A stretch of 64,000 bases of DNA, from positions 227,219-291,218 of the forward strand of contig JBBHKE010001934.1 in NCBI GenBank assembly GCA_037447655.1. The letters are read 5' to 3'. The first letter of the stretch is position 1. Each line of letters begins with the position of its first letter. Origin of the DNA: Zygnema cylindricum (Eukaryota; Streptophyta; Zygnematophyceae; Zygnematales; Zygnemataceae). Below, in pieces: positions 34,811 through 45,863 of the stretch. The translations under genes were made by a program, and so were the position numbers. The notes beneath the pieces were generated by a model, which was given only the letters and a program-made list of their open reading frames with translations, was not told where the DNA came from and did no database searches.

Positions 34811-35840
34811 TGTTGAAATTTATAGATTTCTAGAGTATTTTCTAGGTTTAGTATAAAAGGAAAAGAAAAGGACAGGCAGCCTGCCTCCACCTCCTCTCTC
34901 TAGCCCCCATACTTGTTGTAGTCACTGAAGGATAGAGAGGGAGGTTGATCTATGGCTGCCTTAGTTCAAACAGGCAGTTATTTTTAGTAGGTTACTAAAA
35001 ATATACCTAACGGACCCGAGATTTGATCCCGGTACCAGCGGTTTGTCAAGTTGGCCGATAGCGGTCAGCTTTATCCTATTAGACTAGGACCAATACTAAA
35101 TGCCATAGTATGTGGTAAATATATATATATATTTAGAGAGGAACAAATCCATTAAACTAAAACTGTATACGGCATGCATAGATACAGTTTTATGAAAGTA
35201 CGAAGTACGATACTATTTCAAAACAGATACCACGCATTTTTCCGACAGCGAAACAAATGTCGCGCAAGTATTTATAACGGCTTAGATTGCATCTCGCTGC
35301 AAATCCAACGGCGCACATCATCGCCAAAATCCCGGAGTGGTCACTTTGGCGTTTTGTGACGTGGCATGACCTAGAGCCACGTGGAGAGATGACGTTCGGT
35401 CATGAGAATTCCGAGGAATGTACGAACGAGTGAAAAGTAGACACGCGTCCGCTAAATAGCCTTGTCGTACTTAGGTCGTACAAAAGGTACATCGGCAGTA
35501 GTACTTTTTGGTACAATACAGTAATCTGATTGGTTCGGACTTCAGTAGATAGAAGTTATTAGAGGGAATCAGGACTTAGAAAATTTTTGGTAGGTAGTCA
35601 CCTCTCCCTTTGAGAGTTTATACAAATAGGCATTTTTACTGCCTCATAACTTATCAGGTGGTTGGCCATTTGCAGTGATTCTTTTTGCTACAGACTCACG
35701 GAAGTCCATGCTGCACAGGGGTGCTGTCAAACTGTCATTTTGCCTTCCTAGATGCAGTGGTTGTGGCTTGAAGTGGGTTAGTTAAATACTATCTAGAGGC
35801 TTTTTGTATTCTGTGGTCCAACGGAGGACACAGAAATGCA
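34811..35840 (+). repeat. 5' LTR of CopC
   Basis: 1030 bp, TGTTGAAATT...AAATGCA. It contains a TATA-rich segment near 35120-35135, TGACGTGGC near 35358 and CCACGTGG near 35378. Antisense A box (TAGTCTAATAG, 35086-35076) and B box (GATCAAATC, 35028-35020). Confidence 0.95.
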
Positions 35841-38800
35841 GGTTTTGGGCCCACCCTCTAGGGTGCCCACCTTTAATGCATCTGGGTTCATCTATTGGGA
35901 AGCCATGATGATGGGAGCTTTGTGCGAAAAACGATACTGGGGTATCGTCAGTGGACAAGTGAAATGTCCACCTTCGGGAACTCCACCAGGATTTGAAGGA
36001 GTAAGGTTTCCTGCAGCTACGGCTACCTCAACGGAGGAGGCAGATGATGGGGACACCAGTGTGTCCGAAAAGGGAAAAGGGAAGGAGACACCCCTCACTC
36101 CTATTGCCACAGTCCCGGGAGCGGCGACCGTGAAGACCGCGGAGAACGATACTCAAATGTGGGAGGATGTAAACATGGCTGCCAAGAACTTCATTCTAAG
36201 GCACCTCACTCAAGCTTTGGCCACTCCTCATCTTCACATTTACAAGGCCGAGGAGTTGTGGGTGAGTTTGGTGGAGATTTATAGAGCTGGAACTATTCAG
36301 GAGCTCCAGTTGGCTGAGCAAAAGCTAGTGAGATATACTTACAAAGGAGGAAAGATGTTGGATTACTATAATGAACTTTCTTGTTTGTATATAGAGATGG
36401 AAAGTGCCTGATGGAAAAGTAAAATGAAAATGAAAGTTAACACCCTTATCATGAAGTTACTAGATGAGTACGAGAACATAGTGTACCGAGTACAGGAAAT
36501 GGCAGATAGTTCATGGAAATAGAACACAGTGGTCAGGATGATACTTGTGCAAGAAAACACAATGGAGATTAGGATAGGAGGAAAGTGCATTCAAGCTCTA
36601 GCAACAAGAGGGGGCCGATGGGGGAAGGACCCGAAGAAACCATACAAAGGGGAAAGGGATCATTCTGGAGGACCGAGGCCCCCAAAGGGTCTTTGAATTC
36701 TTTGCAAAAAGCCGGGACACTTCATCGCAGATTGTGTCAAGCTGTCGGAGCTGAGGCTCCAAGAAAACCGTGGAGGTGGTTCTTTTGGAGGGAAGAAAAA
36801 GGCACTTGTGGTTACAAAAGTGACAAGAGAAACCGAGGATGAGTCTTCTGAGGAGGATGGGGAGCTTCTTCTTGACGAGAATCTGGAGGAGAAGGAGATC
36901 CGTCGTAGACAAAAATGTGCCCTTGGAGCAATTCGGGAGGCTCCACAAGAAGGATGGATCATCGACTCAAGTGCATCCATGCATATGTGTCGTGATAAGG
37001 AACTCTTCACTAAGCTAAGAAAGATCCCTACAGTAGAGATAGAGTATGGGGATGGGTGAGTGGTTACTACAGATCTTGTGGGATTAGTAGATCTGAAAGT
37101 CTTAGTGGAAGGTAAGACTTCTATAGTTACATTTTCAAATCTACTCTACATTCCTCAGCTGAGTAGAAATCTTGTCTCTACGTCTGTGTTAGATGACAAA
37201 GAGTTTGATACCTTCACTAGAAAGGGAGTCTTTACAACTAAGTATGGGGATGAAGTTTACTTCACGGCAGATAAGGGTAGCCAACGAATGTTTAGGCTTA
37301 ACCTGAGTAATGAAAAGAATAATGCTTACTATGTTGGTGTTCCTAAGTTGATGATTTGGCATAAGTGGTTGGGGCATGTACATTTTGATAGATTGAGGGA
37401 AATGAAAAAGCTTGGGGTAGTAGAAGGCATTCAGTTTGGAGATAATGAAATGATGGATGATTGTAGTGGCTGTGCTCAAGGTAAGGCTCACACACTACCC
37501 TTTCCAAAAGCCGCCACATATAGAGGTGAGAAAGTATTAGATTTGGTCCACACAGATATTTGGGGACCAGCAAAAGTACCTTCGGTTGGAGGAAAAAGGT
37601 TTATGATGACAATAACCGATGACTGGTCTAGATACTTTAGAGTATACTTTCTAAAAACAAAGTCTGAAGCATCAACTTACTTCAAAGAATATAAAGCATG
37701 GAGTGAGAAGTTGCATGAAACCCCCATTAAGAGGATAAGGAGTGATAATGGGGGGGAATATACCTCTAACCAGTTTGAGGATTATCTGAGAGATGAGGGA
37801 TTACAGCACCAAAAAACTGTACCATATAACCCCGAACAAAATGGGGTAGCTGAGAGGTTGAATCGAACACTAGGAGATAGTGCATGCAGTATGTTGGCCG
37901 ACAAGAAAATAGGAAAGAGATTTTGGGCAGAGGCGATGAACTGTGCCAACTATATTAAAGAATAGAGTCTTTATCTCAGCTGTAAAGGGAGTGACACCTT
38001 ATGAGAGATGAATTGGAAGGAAACCAGATATTTCACACCTTAAAGTTTTCGGTAGCCAAGTTTACAGTCTTGACACGGATAGGAGAAACTGGAAACTAGA
38101 TGTTAAGGGAAAACCTCGATACTTTGTGGGATATGATGAGGATGTTAAGGAGTATAGAGTCTATGACTTAGCAAAGAAGAATATCATCCTGGTCAAACAC
38201 CTAGTTGTCATGGATGAAGGAAAGTCATTTGATCCCTTCAAATATACAAAGAAGATAAAAATCAGATTCGAGTCCGAAAGTGAGGAAAACTCGGTCGTTC
38301 CCAAAAGGGACATGAGTGAAACCGTGATTGCAGATTCAAGGGAGATCCGAGATACAGAAGACTCACCAGAAACCTCACATACTCCTATGGACCTCGAGGA
38401 GATAGAAGAAGCGGGACCAGAACCGGCTTCCATGGACAGGGGAGCGAATCAGACAGTGAGAAGAAACCCAAGACTTCCATACATTCTAGCTTTGGAGTTT
38501 GAGGGAGGAAGGAGGAGCAGCAAATGGATACAAGAAAAACAGGTCGCTCATAAGGTAACTAAGCTATCTCACCCAGATGAGCCTCAGTCTTACTCGGAGG
38601 CAGTGAATAGTCTAGAGAAAGAAAGATGGATTAGAGCCATAAATGATGAGATGGCTTCTATCATGGAAGCAAATACTTGGGAACTAGCGGATTGTCCTCC
38701 AGACAGAAAACCTATTGGGTGTAAATAGGTATTTAAACTAAAACTGAACCTAGATAATACCATTGAGAGGTATAAGGCTCGATCGGTAGCCAAGGGGTTC

Positions 38801-40182
38801 ACCCAAAAGGAGGGGATTGACTATGATGAGACCTTTGCTCCAGTTGTTAGGTTCCCATCACTAAGGATTCTCCACAGTCTAGCAGCAGCGGAAGACATGG
38901 AAATACACCTGATGGACATTAGACAGCTTTTTTTAATGGTGAGTTAGAGGAAGAAATTTTCATGAGAAAACCCGAGGGGTTCGTGGAAAAAGGAGAAGAG
39001 AGCAAAGTTTGCAGGCTCATTAAGTCCTTATATGGACGGAAGTATGCTCCCTGACAGTGGAATAAGAAACTAGATGAGTTTCTCACCGATCTGGGATATA
39101 TCCCTATCAACTCTGACCATTCTATCTATATGTTTGAAGATGAGAATGGTGTCATTTTTATTGAATTTATGTGGATGATCTGCTTCTGTTTAGTAAGTCT
39201 TTGGAGAAGATCAATAGGCTAAAGAAACATCTTAGGGGCAGATTTGATATGAAAGATTTAAGGGAGGCAAAATATATTTTGGGGATCGAAATGGAGAGAG
39301 ATAGGGGGAAGAAGATTATCAGACTTACTCAGAAAGAAGCAATAGGTAATATACTTGAGAAAATCCAAATGGAAAATGCTAAAAGTTGTACCACTCCCAT
39401 GGACTTGAAAAAAGTAAGTGATCGGTGTGTAAAAGGAGGAGTGATGATCTTAGACGATCAGATGAGTCCAGAGGAGAGAGAGTTCATGAAGTCTATCCCT
39501 TATAGACAAGTTGTAGGAAGTTTAATCTATTTTATGAACTGTACCAGGCCGAACATAGCGGCAGCAGTTGGAGTACTCAGTAGGAGTCTTAATGATCCTA
39601 AGAAGAGAGACTGGGAGGCAGCCAAAAGAGTCATGAGATATCTGGATGGAACCAGAGAATTATGGTTGCATTTGGGAGGGGAGCACAGTGATATCACCAC
39701 TTCGAGTGATGCTAGTTATGGGGATGCACCTATGAGAAGATGCAGATCTGGATATGTTTTGTATGTGGGGGAAGGTGCTTGCTGTTGGAGAAGTAAGCAA
39801 CAAAAGGTGGTTGCTTCAGTCTACTATGGAGGCTGATTATATGGCGTTCGTTCTGCTATAAAATAACTAATGTGGGTGAAGTTATTGTTGCAAGAATTGG
39901 GATATATGAAGGAGGGAGTGCATGAAATCTTTTACAATAATCAAGTTGCAATCGCAATTGCAGCCAATCCAAAATACCATTTCAAAGCAAAACATGTGGA
40001 CATAAGATTAAGCTTCGTAAGAGAAAAAGTTGAAAATAAAATTTTAAATCTTTTGTATAGACCTGATAAAGAAATGGTGGCTGACATGATGACCAAACCT
40101 GTGCCCTCTCCTAAATTACAATATTGTTGGGAAAAATGCAGGTTGAAAGAAAAAATAAAATTAGACTAGAAAATAAGGGGAG
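35841..40182 (+). pseudogene. CopC gag-pol, multiply disrupted
   Basis: The gag frame is open over 35836-36411, then a TGA. The zinc knuckle near 36695 has lost its first Cys to a stop (GL*ILCKKPGHFIADC). The protease motif is DSS instead of DSG (about 36964). The integrase frame 37060-37965 keeps HTDIWGP, RSDNGGEY and EQNGVAER but then frameshifts at an extra A near 37960. A piece 38126-38728 ends at a TAG replacing Trp. RT (38730-39250) is split by indels, with VDDLL around 39170. RNase H is at 39171-39836 and, after a frameshift near 39815, 39870-40169. The integrase triad is intact whereas protease, Gag and RT are not. Confidence 0.92.
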
Positions 40183-41220
40183 TGTTGAAATTTATAGATT
40201 TCTAGAGTATTTTCTAGGTTTAAATATGTTAGTATAAAAGGAAAAGAAAAGGACGGGCAGCTTGCCTCCACCTCCTCTCTCTAGCCCCCATACTTGTTGT
40301 AGTCACTGAAGGATAGAGAGGGAGGTTGAACCATGGCTGCCTTAGTTCAAACAGGCGGTTATTTTTAATATGTTACTAAAAATATACCTAACGGACCCGG
40401 GATTTGATCCCGGTACCAGCGGTTTGTCAAGTTGGCCAATAGCGGTCAGCTTTATCCTATTAGACTAAGACCAATTCTAAATGTCATAGTATGTGGTAAA
40501 TATATATATATTTAGAGAGGAACAAATCCATTTAACTAAAACTGTATACGGCATGCATAGATACAGTTTTATGAAAGTACGAAGTACGATACTATTTCAA
40601 AATAGATACCACGCATTTTTCCGACAGCGAAACAAATGTCGCGCAAGTATTTATAACGGCTAAGATTGCATCTCGCTGCAAATCCAACGACCCACATCAT
40701 CGTCGAAATCCCGGAGTGGTCACTTTGGCGTTTTGTGACGTGGCATGACCTAGAGCCACGTGGAGAGATGACATTCGGTCATGAGAATTCTGAGGAATGT
40801 ACGGACGAGTGAAAAGTAGACATGCGTCCGCTAAATAGCCTTGTCGTACATAGGTCGTACAAAAGGTACATCGGCAGTAGTACTTTTTGGTACGGTACAG
40901 TAATCTGATTGGTCCGGACTTCAGTCGATATAAGTTATTAGAGGGAATCAGGACTTAGAATTTTTTTGGTAGGTAGTCACCTCTCCCTTTGAGAGTTTGT
41001 ACAAATAGGCATTTTTACTGCCTCATAACTTATCGGCTGGTTGGCCGTTTTTAGTGATTATTTTTGCTACAAGCTCAGGGGAGTCTACGCTGCATAGCGG
41101 TGCAGTCAAATTGTCATTTTGCCTTCCTGGACAGCAGTGGTTGTGGCTTGAAGTGGGTTAGTTAAATACTATCTACAAGCTTCCTGTATTCTGTGGTCCA
41201 ATGGAGGACACACAATTGCA
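40183..41220 (+). repeat. 3' LTR of CopC
   Basis: 1038 bp, TGTTGAAATT...AATTGCA, preceded by the polypurine tract and followed by the ATAAT duplication. It differs from the 5' LTR by scattered substitutions and small indels, so the insertion is not recent. Confidence 0.95.
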
Positions 41221-41393
41221 ATAATAGCGATGCACAATGTAGTTTTCAGCTGTCAAACGTTGAGGAATGTGGCTATATCGCTCAGAAACTAACAATTCTT
41301 GTATCGCCGACGGGTGTAAAATATATAACATACTATATATCATGGTACTCTACCCTATATTGTATTATATTTTATACATTATATAGTGTCTCG

Positions 41394-41614
41394 TGTTAAG
41401 ATTCTTAGAATCGGGGGATAGAATGGACGATCCCAAGAAAGGGATTGATGAGCCGGCCACGATTTGAACCTGGGATCTTTCACTTAAGCTGCGAACGCAC
41501 TACCACTGTGCCACCAGTTCTGATGTTACACTGGTGGGTCCAATTTTATATAGGATTTAGTGTGGATTTTACCACAATTCCGGATATCGAGCGCACATTT
41601 CACGTATCTCAACA
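41394..41614 (-). repeat. 3' LTR of the TRIM
   Basis: Same layout as the 5' LTR, with the tRNA-like segment at 41520-41450. It is followed by the TCTCG duplication on the plus-strand left side. Confidence 0.93.
41450..41520 (-). other. tRNA-like cloverleaf in TRIM 3' LTR
   Basis: Acceptor GAACTGG/CCGGCTC has one A-C mismatch. The D arm is identical to the other copy. The anticodon stem TTCGC/GTGAA has loop AGCTTAA. The variable loop is AGATC. The T stem CCAGG/CGTGG has one G-G mismatch. A and B boxes are intact. Confidence 0.82.
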
Positions 41615-41679
41615 CCCCGTTCGAGAGGTAGCCGGTCATATTTGTCCATGTAAATCTAGTCCTCTTGGCTTTGATACCA

Positions 41680-41900
41680 TGTTAAGATTCCTAAAATCGG
41701 GGGATAGAATGGATGATCCCAATAAAGGGATTGATGAGCCGGCCAAGATTTGAACCTGAGACCTTTCACTTAAGTTGCAAAGGCACTACCACTGTGCCAC
41801 CAGCTCAGATGTTACGCTGGTGGGTCCAATTTTATATAGATTTTAGTGTGGAGTTTACCACAATTTTGGATATCGTGCGCACGTTTCACGTACGTCAACA
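41680..41900 (-). repeat. 5' LTR of the TRIM
   Basis: In element sense: TGTTGACGTACGTG, then a TATA box (TCTATATAAA, 41840-41831), then the 71-nt tRNA-like segment (41806-41736), a small ATCCC/GGGAT stem-loop, and the end CTTAACA. Confidence 0.93.
41736..41806 (-). other. tRNA-like cloverleaf in TRIM 5' LTR
   Basis: Reading the minus strand: acceptor GAGCTGG pairs with CCGGCTC (7 bp, one G-U). The D stem GCAC/GTGC has loop AGTGGTA. The anticodon stem TTTGC/GTGAA (two wobbles) has loop AACTTAA. The variable loop is AGGTC. The T stem TCAGG/CTTGG (two wobbles) has loop TTCAAAT. The discriminator position is A; no CCA is encoded. The A box TGGCACAGTGG and B box GGTTCAAATC fit the Pol III consensus. 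The central loop triplet would be CTT (Lys-like), but U33 is missing, so it is unlikely to be a translating tRNA. Confidence 0.85.
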
Positions 41901-41905
41901 TCTCG

Positions 41906-42337
41906 TGCCATGTATGACAATGCATTCCGTATCTTTGTACAAAACAGTATAGATGTACAATTTGAACCACAATTATCGTTTTAAATTTTTGGGCTTGGTA
42001 TCTATCGGTAATATATCGCGATTATTGATTTTTTACCGCGATAATTTCCTTACCGATATACCGTACCGATATATCCGTTATCGGTGGATCAGAAAAAATT
42101 GCATATCGGTTATCGAAAAACGGCTACCGATACACAAAACTACAAATTACAGTTAGATTTATAAATTATCGGTAACTTTAATACCGATGCGTTGTATACC
42201 TTTCGTTTGTTTGCCACGAAAACAACATCCAACGGTCCATCACAAAGATACACGCTTTTGGTTGCCCGATAAATGTTTAACTCAAATAACGATTGAAAAA
42301 AGAAAACGATGGGGGGTGTACTGTAGCAATTGAATAC
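41906..42337. other. Segment with ATCGGT/ACCGAT inverted motifs
   Basis: Positions 41990-42185 contain repeated tatcggta, ttaccgata and accgatata strings in both orientations, able to form several overlapping hairpins. No gene. Confidence 0.45.
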
Positions 42338-42340
42338 TTA

Positions 42341-43689
42341 GGGTGCGTCTCCATGTGCCAAATTAAGGGTTTTTTTTTCTGTCGTTTTCCTGTAAAACTT
42401 AGAGTCGTACCGCGTAAGTTTCAACTTAAAAAATAGAAAAAAAGAGAAGTACATTTTATGTCATCATCGAATTTAGGATGTACTATATGTTGTCGTTTTG
42501 TGTTCTTCGACCCACTACCACGCCAAAAACGTCATCTTCAAACTTTTCTTTATAACATAGGGACGATGTGTTTCAAAACAAATTATTTTCGAAAAAAAAA
42601 TAGGAAAACGTAATAGCATGTGTAGAAATTTTACAGAAATTTTAAACGAATTTTAGCGACGGCGAAAGGTACACTATTTATTATGTTTTGTGCGTTTGTG
42701 TTCAGTTACGATGAGGCAAAGTACACATTTTGATTGGTTTTTTCCATTTATGCTTGGTACGGATTTTATTTCGCCAGGGGTCTCAAGCGTCTGATGCATA
42801 GTTCAAAAGTAGGTGACCGTACGCCCATACAATATGCCTATTGTACGCAAAACATACAATATGCCCTTAAGACCCATATTGTATTGACTGCAAAATGAAA
42901 TAAAATAGGAACAGGGTTGAGTTGCACATTAACCGATAGAGAATTAAACGTCATGTCTAAATTTTGAAAAACATTCGGACAAAAAAATATTTTTCCGTGA
43001 GTTTTTAGGTATTTTTAATTTAAACCGTCAAATTTGGACGATCGGACGGTCGCTGATCAAAGTAGCGATCTAAGAAGATCACATGAAAAGCCCATAACAC
43101 AATTTACGATAGGACTTACGTCCGCGTTTTCTTTTTTTCTGGGATTTTTTTCCCGCTGAATGTCATCCTACGCCGTGTCAGTTCGCTAAAAAATTTCTTC
43201 CGGCGGCGTGCGCTGTACTATGATCATACGTCAGATTCGTACGTTCGTACAAGGGTGTGCACAGCGCACACACATAGAGTATGCCTCATCTGCGCGAGTT
43301 TTGTGCCAAGTTTTGTACGCCTACCAAACGCCTACCATAAAAACGCCTACTTTTGAACTATGGTCTGATGCCATTTCACGTTGAGCGGACAAGCGACGCA
43401 AAGGCAAAGCGCATCTTCGTCAACTGTGAAAGGGCACAGGATGGAAGGTGGTACGTTTATGATGTCACGAATATTCATGCGATGTCAGAAGCAGTTACAA
43501 AAAATAACATGCGTCATCACAGATTGTAGACGTTGACAACCGTCACATGCATTGTCAACTATACAATCGTCACACCCTTAAGTAACTATGTCGTTGCTAC
43601 ACATAGGGACACTTGAAATCCGGGTCCGCCGGATCTGCGCTAAAAACCAAAGTAAGTTCACTATGTTTCAAGTACATGGAGACGCACCC
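42341..43689. mobile_element. PIF/Harbinger-like non-autonomous element, 1349 bp
   Basis: Terminal inverted repeats GGGTGCGTCTCCATGT and ACATGGAGACGCACCC are flanked by TTA on both sides (42338-40, 43690-92). A 3-bp TTA duplication with GGG-starting ends fits PIF/Harbinger. A nested hAT-like MITE occupies 42797-43362; without it the element is about 775 bp. No transposase frame is visible. Left and right fragments of the family occur at 27124-27535 and 59688-59935. Confidence 0.88.
42797..43362. mobile_element. MITE-2 (hAT-like), 566 bp, nested
   Basis: CATAGTTCAAAAGTAGG...CCTACTTTTGAACTATG with a perfect 8-bp duplication GTCTGATG (42789-42796 and 43363-43370). It is longer than the 28151 copy because of a segment at about 43113-43330 absent from the shorter copy. 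Confidence 0.93.
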
Positions 43690-43811
43690 TTAGTGTAGTG
43701 CGCAACTCCACTGAATTACTGTAGACATAAATGTACGGTGATTGGGGGAGAAAAAGTTGAGGGTTTGGCAGTTTAATGTACGGAAGGAATTCATGCGATG
43801 GTTCGGCTGTA

Positions 43812-44338
43812 CACCGTGAATCGTTATTTGCGTAAAGGTTTCTTTAGCGTGTAGGAAAAATTACCGTTATTTACGCTAATTGAGAATTTGGATTTTTTCA
43901 AAAAAAACATACATACTGGATATTTACTTATACTAATTTGGATTTAAAAAGAATTAAACACCCGCCCCAAACTTGTTTACACTAATATAGGTTCTGTTCA
44001 AAATATGACAAATCGTACGTTCACACCGTCGAAACGCGGTTGCCTGACGAATATGTGAGAACGTGATTTTTGACAACCCGATTGCATCCCCTTTTTAGAG
44101 CGCATATTCTCATGCGTCCGTGGTTACTAAAACCCATTAATTATACTTTCTCACTTAAAAAGGAACATTTTTGTACGGTCTGACACCAACCGTACAACAC
44201 TCTATTTAGATGATAAATATTGGAAAAGAACCCTAAATGGCGTAAAAGAAAAAACAAAATAATTTATGCTGTTTAAGAATTTGGGGGAAAAAAAGGTACC
44301 TTAAATAGCGTCCATTACGCCAATAACGATTCACGGTG
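43812..44338. mobile_element. MITE-1c copy, 527 bp, inverse orientation
   Basis: TA-flanked, CACCGTGAATCGTTATTTG...CCAATAACGATTCACGGTG. The interior is the inverse of 31040-31577 (ttgacaacccgattgcatcccc, cgcatattctcatgcg). Confidence 0.88.
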
Positions 44339-44340
44339 TA

Positions 44341-44930
44341 CTGTACTGTACCGTACGAATGTACTTGGAGGTTCGCCAGCGAAAAGCGATCTGGATACGA
44401 AGTTTCGACAACCATGTGACGCCATGACACGCGAATAATATCGCGGGGGTTTATTCGCGACAGCGGATTCCGAATGCAGGGGAATCGCCACTTGTACGGA
44501 CAATAAATTCGTGGCGCAAGGAATTTTGGTGAGTCGTCCATGCGAATTAATTCACGACAGCTGGAGGAACGTACAGCTACGATGGACATGTTGGCCACGT
44601 GACCGAAATAAATGGTACAAACATTTTGAGGAGCATTTCCGGATTGTAAAGGGTGTAGTTTTTTCGAGATCGAATATATTCGACGGACACGATGATCTCG
44701 CTCACAATTTGCAAGGACCACTCTGACTCAAACATTTTTTGACGCGTCTCTGTGTCGTTTACGTTTCACCAGTAGAAAGTACTGTAATGTACCTTTTGTA
44801 CTACTCATTCCGGCGATTGGCTGGCGCGGCAATAGATAGGACTGAGACACTAATCGTAGGATACCATGCTTGTGTGTGACACAGAAATTACGCTCAAATT
44901 AATTGATATGCAGATTATCGCGGCTACAAT
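44341..44930. other. Anonymous segment
   Basis: No recognisable gene. It is rich in gtac/cgta strings, like much of this window. The end (44900-45000) is the dispersed repeat also found inverted at 5975-6070. Confidence 0.35.
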
Positions 44931-45077
44931 ATGGCAATGTGTATCCAAATTAGTGTTAGGAGCATAAATTACTGTCAATTTTTGTTGGCGTTAGGCCGTT
45001 GAACCCAAAATAGAGTTAATAACACTATTTTTTTCTTTACACTATGTTTCTTACAACTCTAATAGCGATTCACGTTG
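44931..45077. mobile_element. MITE-1 right-end fragment (unit 0 of the chain)
   Basis: Ends ctctaatagcgattcacgttg + TA (45078-79), three bases from the TA that opens the next unit. The left terminus is not clear. Confidence 0.5.
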
Positions 45078-45084
45078 TACACTA

Positions 45085-45300
45085 CACCGCCAATCGTTAT
45101 TAGCGTTGTGTACGCTAATTCCGTCCCGCCTTTTTTTTTTTTATTCTCAAATAGAATTATCCACGCTATTTAAAAAAAACCCTAATTCCTAATTATAATA
45201 GACGATTTCTTCGAAAATTTTCAAATTCCCAATTAGCGTAAACCACGCTAATTATTCGTATACGCTAAAAAAACTTACACGCTAATAACGATTGGCGGTG
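45085..45300. mobile_element. MITE-1a, 216 bp (chain unit 1)
   Basis: TA (45083-84) + CACCGCCAATCGTTATTAGCG...CGCTAATAACGATTGGCGGTG + TA (45301-02). That TA is also the left target of unit 2. Confidence 0.93.
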
Positions 45301-45302
45301 TA

Positions 45303-45861
45303 CACCGCCAATCGCTATTAGCGTAGTGTACGCTAATCCCGTCCCGCTTTTTTTATTTTTATTCTCCATTAGCGTAGTTCATTCTATTTTTTTCTTTACT
45401 CTATTTAGGGTTAATTTTTTAGTACCGTACAAAACGGAAGTACGCCATCATTTAATTAGTGTGGTGTACGGACAGTGTCAGACCGTACAAAATTGTACAT
45501 TTTTAAGTGCATAAGTATAATTAATGAGTTTTGGTAACCGTGGACGCATGAGAATGTGCGCTCTAAAAAGGGGATATAATGGGGTTGTCAAATATCAAGT
45601 TCGCACATATTCGTCCAGCAACCACGTTTCGAATGTGTGAACGTACGATTTATGTACGATTTGTCAGATTTTGTACGAGTACCTATATTTGTGTCAGCAT
45701 GTTTGCGACCGACATTTATTTTTTCAAAGACCCAAATTAGAATTATTAAACAATTAGAATGTATGTTTTTTTTCGAAATTTTCAAATTCTTAATTAGCGT
45801 ACACCACTGTAATTTTTCATACACGCTAAAGAAACTTCTACGCTAATAGCAATTGGCGGTG
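45303..45861. mobile_element. MITE-1c, 559 bp (chain unit 2)
   Basis: CACCGCCAATCGCTATTAG...CTAATAGCAATTGGCGGTG. Shares TA 45862-63 with unit 3. Homologous to 31040-31577. Confidence 0.92.
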
Positions 45862-45863
45862 TA

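Larger units (their letters stand above)
34811..41220 (+). mobile_element. CopC: complete-structure Ty1/copia element, 6410 bp
   Basis: It has both LTRs, a 5-bp target duplication ATAAT (34806-34810 and 41221-41225), a polypurine tract AAATAAGGGGAG at 40171-40182, and gag-pol in Copia order. The leader starts GGTTTTGGGCCCACC. A primer site could begin at TGGGCCCACC, but I cannot name the tRNA. This is the only full-length Copia in the window, yet its coding region has many stops and frameshifts. It is more decayed in pol than CopB. Confidence 0.96.
34606..41239. mobile_element. MITE-1b interrupted by CopC
   Basis: The left part (34606-34810) starts CGTCTGTGTATCGCTATTAG and runs to tattagcaataat. 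The right part resumes at 41221 with ataatagcgatgcacaatg + TA (41240-41). Joining them over one ataat restores a normal MITE-1b right end, so CopC landed in the terminal repeat of a pre-existing MITE. Confidence 0.88.
41394..41900 (-). mobile_element. TRIM: 507-bp miniature LTR retrotransposon
   Basis: Two 221-bp direct repeats (41394-41614 and 41680-41900) with TGTTGA...CTTAACA ends in minus orientation are separated by only 65 bp. A perfect 5-bp target duplication TCTCG (41389-41393 and 41901-41905) flanks the whole. Right after the 5' LTR comes TGGTATCAAAGCC, one mismatch from the standard plant initiator-Met primer site TGGTATCAGAGC. A short purine-rich GAACGGGG precedes the 3' LTR. There is no coding sequence, so it must be mobilised in trans. 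By hand alignment the LTRs differ at about 22 of 221 sites with no indel, mostly transitions. Confidence 0.95.

Noticed and set aside
41450-41806. Genuine tRNA genes
   Set aside because: The cloverleaves are both inside TRIM LTRs, lack U33 and have no independent context, so I call them tRNA-like LTR modules.
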